From assembly GCA_016795325.1 (NCBI GenBank), contig JAEUHY010000022.1:62001-126000 (forward strand): 64,000 bases of DNA, read 5' to 3'. Positions 61,009 to 64,000 of the stretch are shown here, one piece after another. Source of the stretch: Planctomycetota bacterium (GTDB lineage Bacteria; Planctomycetota; UBA1135; GCA-002686595). The notes under the pieces are model-generated. The model saw only the letters and a program-made list of their open reading frames with translations, had not been told where the DNA came from and made no database searches. Numbering within the stretch: position 1 is the first letter of the stretch; each line of letters opens with the position of its first letter. Both the position numbers and the translations under genes were made by a program.

Positions 61009-61620
61009 GTGAGCACTCCGCCCCCTCCCACTCCCGACGACCCGCCGCCGTTCGCGCCGTTCGGCGTCGAACGGCGCGAGCACGTGTACGTCTCGCACTG
61101 GTGCGCGCTGCGGCGCGACATGGTGCACCTGCCGAGCGGGAAGTTGCAGGAGTACCACGTGTTCGAGATCCCCGACGCGATCGTCGTGCTGCCGGTGCTC
61201 AAGGACGGCTCGATCGTGCTGATCGGGCAGTACCGCTACCCACACGGCAAGACGCATTGGGAAATCCCGGCGGGGCGCATCTCGACGGGTGAACATCCGC
61301 GCGACGCGGCGTTGCGCGAGTTGCGCGAAGAGGCCGGGTGCACCGCGGGCAAGCTGGTCGAGCTGCCGGGCTTTTATCCGACCAACGGAATCAGCGCGCA
61401 CTACGCGCACGCCTTTGCGGCGCTCGACTGCGAACTCGACCACGAACTCGCGCTCGACGACTCAGAACAGATCCTCGCCCGGCGCTTCTCGCGCGACGAG
61501 GTGCGTGCGCTGCTGCGCGCCGGCAAGCTCGCCGACGCCTTCACCGCGCTCACGCTGCTGTACTACTTCGAACTCCTCGAATCCCCCACGCTGAATCCGA
61601 CGACGCCACGCCCATGCTGA
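61009..61620 (+). CDS. Nudix hydrolase (ADP-sugar pyrophosphatase-like)
   Basis: The 203-aa protein starts with GTG 61009 and a Pro-rich N-terminus, and carries a complete Nudix box (GRISTGE, seven residues, RELREEAGC). The preceding VLIGQYRYPHGKTHWEIPAG and the following GFYPTNGISAHYAHAFAAL are typical of ADP-ribose or GDP-mannose pyrophosphatases (NudF/NudK-like). It would clear toxic nucleotide sugars. It overlaps the TPR gene by 7 bp (ATGCTGA), so the two are translated together. Confidence 0.88.
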   Translation: MSTPPPPTPDDPPPFAPFGVERREHVYVSHWCALRRDMVHLPSGKLQEYHVFEIPDAIVVLPVLKDGSIVLIGQYRYPHGKTHWEIPAGRISTGEHPRDAALRELREEAGCTAGKLVELPGFYPTNGISAHYAHAFAALDCELDHELALDDSEQILARRFSRDEVRALLRAGKLADAFTALTLLYYFELLESPTLNPTTPRPC

Positions 61621-62420
61621 ACGCCCTGCTCCTCGTGTCGCTGGCCCACTTCGCTCCTGTGGCCGCCGCCCCGCACGCCGCCGTCGCGGCCGCAGCGCAA
61701 GAAGTCGACGTGCGCGCGTCGTTCGTCGAGCTGCACGCCAAGAACGACGAGGTAGGCTGCGAGAAGTTGTTCCGCGCGCACCCCGGCGACGTGCTGGGGA
61801 CGATCGACGCCGACCTCGAGGGCTCGCTCGCAACTTGGGAGAAGTCGCCGGAGAAGCCGGACGAAGCCGCGATCGCTGCGCAGCACGCTCGCGCGCTATG
61901 GGGCGCGAAGATCGCCAGCCGCGTCAGCTCCAACCCGATCTTCCTCGACTACACCAGCGCCTTCGTCGGCTGGACGCCCGAGCAGAAGAAGAACTTCCGC
62001 GGCGGACAAGCGGCGCACGGTCGCTCGCGGCGCTCGCTCAAGGCGAAGGACTACGCCGCAGCGGCCGCGGCCGCGCGCGAGTGCATCGAGCTCGCCGCGC
62101 CGCTGGGTGACTGGTGGGGTCACGCCATGGGCCTCGCCGCGCTGGGCCAGACGCTCGCCGCCGAGGGCAAACACAACGAAGCGCTCGCGCCGCTGGCCGA
62201 AGCCGCGCTGATCTACCGCCAGCTCCAGTTCTCGCGCGACGAACTCGGCCTGCAGCGCACGCTCGGCGCTTCGTTGGTCGCGCTCGGCGCCAAACAACGC
62301 GCGCTCGCCGCTCTCGAGCGCGCGCTCGTGCTCAGCGAGCAACTCGGCGACGCCAAGGGCGTCGAAGCCCTCAAGGCGCAGCTCGATCCGCTGCGCGCGG
62401 AGCTCGGCGGCAAGCGCTGA
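61614..62420 (+). CDS. Exported TPR-repeat protein
   Basis: The 268-aa protein has a signal peptide (MLNALLLVSLAHFAPVAAAP) and then about 240 helical residues. The C-terminal half has TPR-like pairs (GHAMGLAALGQTLAAEGKHN, LALAPLAEAALIYRQLQ-type ALAPLAEAALIYRQLQFS, ALAALERALVLSEQLGDAKG). The N-terminal half contains KLFRAHPGDVLGTIDADLEG, whose family I do not recognise. It probably binds proteins or peptides in the periplasm. It overlaps the Nudix gene and has no terminator visible after it. Confidence 0.7.
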   Translation: MLNALLLVSLAHFAPVAAAPHAAVAAAAQEVDVRASFVELHAKNDEVGCEKLFRAHPGDVLGTIDADLEGSLATWEKSPEKPDEAAIAAQHARALWGAKIASRVSSNPIFLDYTSAFVGWTPEQKKNFRGGQAAHGRSRRSLKAKDYAAAAAAARECIELAAPLGDWWGHAMGLAALGQTLAAEGKHNEALAPLAEAALIYRQLQFSRDELGLQRTLGASLVALGAKQRALAALERALVLSEQLGDAKGVEALKAQLDPLRAELGGKR

Positions 62421-62618
62421 ACGCGCGAGCCTGATCGAACCGGTGTAAGCGACGTCGGCGGTCGTCGCGCACCGGAAAGCGCAGCTGGGGTGCGACTCGA
62501 GACAGTTCGACGCCCGAGCTGTCGTTCGAGTCAGCGTTCCGCGGCTGGACGAGCCGCACGTCGGCGTGCCACGCGCGCCCGACCGCAGCGGCCGTCAGCA
62601 CCACCGCCGTTGCGAGTT

Positions 62619-63032
62619 CTAGCCCTGCGACGGCGCTTGGGATGCGCACCAGGCTTCGAACGCGCGCGCTTCGTCCTGCGCGAACGAAGCCGTGGGTTCG
62701 ACAGCATCCTGGTAGCGCTTGAACGCGGCCGTGAAGCCCGCCGCATCGCGTTGGAACCACTCGCCGGCGCGCCGCGAGCCGTTGAGCAGGCGCTCGAAGC
62801 GCAGGCGCGTCACGATCAGCGAAGAGATGCGCACGCCGTGCTCGTCGAGCTTCGCCAGAGCTGCACGGAGGCCCGGCGGAGTCGACGCGTCGTCGCGCGC
62901 CTCGCGCAACACGGCTAGCGGATAACGCGACGAAAATGCGCGCGAGAGCAAGCGCTCGTAGGCCGCAAGCTCCGCCGCGCCGCGTTCGAGCTCCTCGCGC
63001 TCGAACGCACTGTCGTCGACGCGCTCAGCCAC
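62619..63032 (-). CDS. Small helical partner of the MNIO enzyme (DUF2063-like, tentative)
   Basis: The 137-aa protein starts at GTG 63032 (VAERVDDSAFEREELERGA), overlapping the MNIO gene by 8 bp. It is mostly helical (ELAAYERLLSRAFSSRYP, LRFERLLNGSRRAGEWFQRD), without signal peptide. In many MNIO clusters a small DUF2063-type protein (HvfC/BufC) follows the MNIO gene and helps bind the precursor peptide. Position, size and the AYERLL(S)R start fit such a partner, but the motif match is weak. I therefore treat the assignment as inference. Two Cys and one Trp are near its end. Confidence 0.6.
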   Translation of the reverse strand: MAERVDDSAFEREELERGAAELAAYERLLSRAFSSRYPLAVLREARDDASTPPGLRAALAKLDEHGVRISSLIVTRLRFERLLNGSRRAGEWFQRDAAGFTAAFKRYQDAVEPTASFAQDEARAFEAWCASQAPSQG

Positions 63033-63918
63033 GCACGAGCTCCAACATGCGGCGCGCGCGCCGCAGTTCGTCTTCAACAGTGCGCGCATCGGCTTCGTCC
63101 TCGACGGTTTGCTCCATGCGCTCGAGCGTCACCGCGCGCAAGTTGTCACAACCGCGCAGCGCGCGTTCGTAGAGCTCCCACACCGGCTCGGGGACCGCGT
63201 CGTCGTGGCTGTCGAGCCGCCGCGTCGCGCCGCCGGGCAACCAGCGCGGATCGCTGTCGACGCCGCCGGAGAGGTGGATCTCGATCACACGCTCGAGCGG
63301 CAGCGTGTCGAACAGCTCGCGCGCGTCGATCCCGGCGTTGAGCGCGGTCGTGTAGACGTTGTGCACGTCGAGCAGCAGGTGCGAGCGCCGCTCGCGCAAG
63401 CACGCGCGCAGGAACGCGCCTTCGTCGCGCGGATCGCCGAGGTGGAAGTAGAACACCGAGTTCTCGACGCCGACGTCGGGCGCGACGGCGCGCAGCTCGT
63501 CGAGGCTCGTGCGCACGACTGCGGCGCTCGCGTCGGTCATGAGCAACGGAAGCGGGAGCGTCAGCTCGCGTCCGCCCAGCCGCGACGCGCCGAGGTGGTC
63601 GGTGATCCACTCGAAGCCGAACACGCGCGCGTCGTCGCGCAAACGCTCGATCCACGCCGCGCGCCGCGCGGCTTCGCGCGTCGGCGAACCCACCGAGAAC
63701 CCGACGCCGTGCGCGACGCAGCGCCGCGGACGAGCTTCGTGCCAACGCCGGAATTGAGCGTGAAAACCGTTCGGAACAAGCGCGCCGGATTCTTCGACGC
63801 GCCACAACGTCTCGGGCGTGAGCGACCAGTGCTGCGCGAGCTCGTGGATCGCGCCGCCGAGCAACTCGAGCGTCGCGGGGTGCGGGACGAGCGCGATGCC
63901 GACCGTGATCGCACTCAC
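63025..63918 (-). CDS. MNIO-family (DUF692) multinuclear iron oxidase-like enzyme
   Basis: The 297-aa protein is a TIM-barrel of the DUF692/UPF0276 family, now called multinuclear non-haem iron oxidases. These modify Cys, Asp or other residues in ribosomal peptides (bufferins, methanobactin). Metal-site sequences are visible: FEWITDHLG (His), VENSVFYFH (Glu-Asn), LLLDVHNVYTTALN (Asp-x-x-Asn), EIHLSGGVD and DSHDDAVPEPVWELY. In most family members the HLSGG position is HLAGH, so one His ligand seems replaced by Gly. It starts with GTG 63918, overlapping the previous gene as GTGA, and its 3' end overlaps the partner gene. Confidence 0.85.
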   Translation of the reverse strand: MSAITVGIALVPHPATLELLGGAIHELAQHWSLTPETLWRVEESGALVPNGFHAQFRRWHEARPRRCVAHGVGFSVGSPTREAARRAAWIERLRDDARVFGFEWITDHLGASRLGGRELTLPLPLLMTDASAAVVRTSLDELRAVAPDVGVENSVFYFHLGDPRDEGAFLRACLRERRSHLLLDVHNVYTTALNAGIDARELFDTLPLERVIEIHLSGGVDSDPRWLPGGATRRLDSHDDAVPEPVWELYERALRGCDNLRAVTLERMEQTVEDEADARTVEDELRRARRMLELVRG

Positions 63919-64000
63919 GGTTCGTCGACGTAGGCGAGCAGGAAGCGCTCGCCATCGGGGCCAGCGTAGCCCATGCCGCAGAGCACGCCCAACGGATGGG
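63915..64000 (-). CDS. C-terminal end of an unidentified gene upstream of the MNIO gene
   Basis: On the minus strand the last 27 codons before the MNIO start read HPLGVLCGMGYAGPDGERFL and then LAYVDEP with a stop. The frame runs to the window edge. The stop overlaps the MNIO GTG in a GTGA tetranucleotide, so it belongs to the same operon. Too little is left to name it. A precursor peptide would be possible in this position, but the composition (one Cys) does not decide it. Confidence 0.55.
   Translation of the reverse strand, partial: HPLGVLCGMGYAGPDGERFLLAYVDEP

Noticed and set aside
62421..62618. A short minus-strand frame after the MNIO partner gene as possible precursor peptide.
   Set aside because: An open stretch with a hydrophobic segment exists (around ATAVVLTAAAVG), but it has no clear start, few Cys, and runs on antisense into the TPR gene. 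Evidence is insufficient.

Overview
The window is very GC-rich and gene-dense, with about 50 protein genes, no rRNA or tRNA, no CRISPR array and no transposase. The gene content points to a member of the Planctomycetota (inference). It holds three Gfo/Idh/MocA oxidoreductases, two of them Tat-exported, and an ECF sigma factor that overlaps a membrane Ser/Thr kinase carrying TPRs. It also holds secreted FG-GAP and Ig-like proteins that seem to share a C-terminal module, several M28 peptidases, and kdsA, which implies an LPS-type outer membrane. Few genes have a Shine-Dalgarno sequence. GTG and TTG starts are common, and many genes have a TANNNT -10-like hexamer only a few bases to about 50 bases before the start.

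Layout, left part (1-16 kb). The left edge cuts an RluA-type pseudouridine synthase. Next come two M28 peptidases flanking an ABC exporter, an M2 dipeptidase lipoprotein, pilT, a zinc-ribbon protein, a YihY/BrkB membrane protein and a C39-like peptidase. A perfect 91-bp palindrome lies between the C39-like gene and a small His-rich membrane protein. A MoaB/BtpA pair and an unrecognised 564-aa protein follow.

Middle part (16-37 kb). This runs from Gfo/Idh/MocA, ApbE and a second Gfo/Idh/MocA to a membrane c-type cytochrome, a beta-barrel and a GT-C glycosyltransferase. Then comes a minus-strand run of six tightly packed genes: HPRT, an RluA-type synthase, TruD with an Arg/Gly/Pro repeat tail, MTA phosphorylase, an M28 peptidase and an Ntn asparaginase. 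After that are a coiled-coil protein, a Nudix hydrolase, an NtrC-like regulator with degraded ATPase motifs, and valS.

Right part (36-64 kb). An FG-GAP protein, an SDR, a diacylglycerol-kinase-like protein and kdsA lead into a compact minus-strand operon: a coiled-coil lipoprotein, an alpha/alpha-toroid protein, EboA, and a TatD-like hydrolase resembling EboB. Next are pruA, a large periplasmic beta-sandwich protein, a candidate small RNA ending in an intrinsic terminator, a Gfo/Idh/MocA-epimerase fusion beside a GT4 glycosyltransferase, and a homodimeric-type pyruvate dehydrogenase E1. The ECF sigma/kinase pair, an Ig-like secreted protein, a Nudix hydrolase and a TPR protein follow. At the right edge is an MNIO (DUF692) enzyme with a small partner gene.

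Most promising for a new system are the Ebo-like operon (40744-44568), the MNIO operon (62619-64000), the putative anti-Shine-Dalgarno small RNA near 49.1 kb, the degenerate NtrC-like regulator, and the 44-bp-arm palindrome at 12.6 kb.
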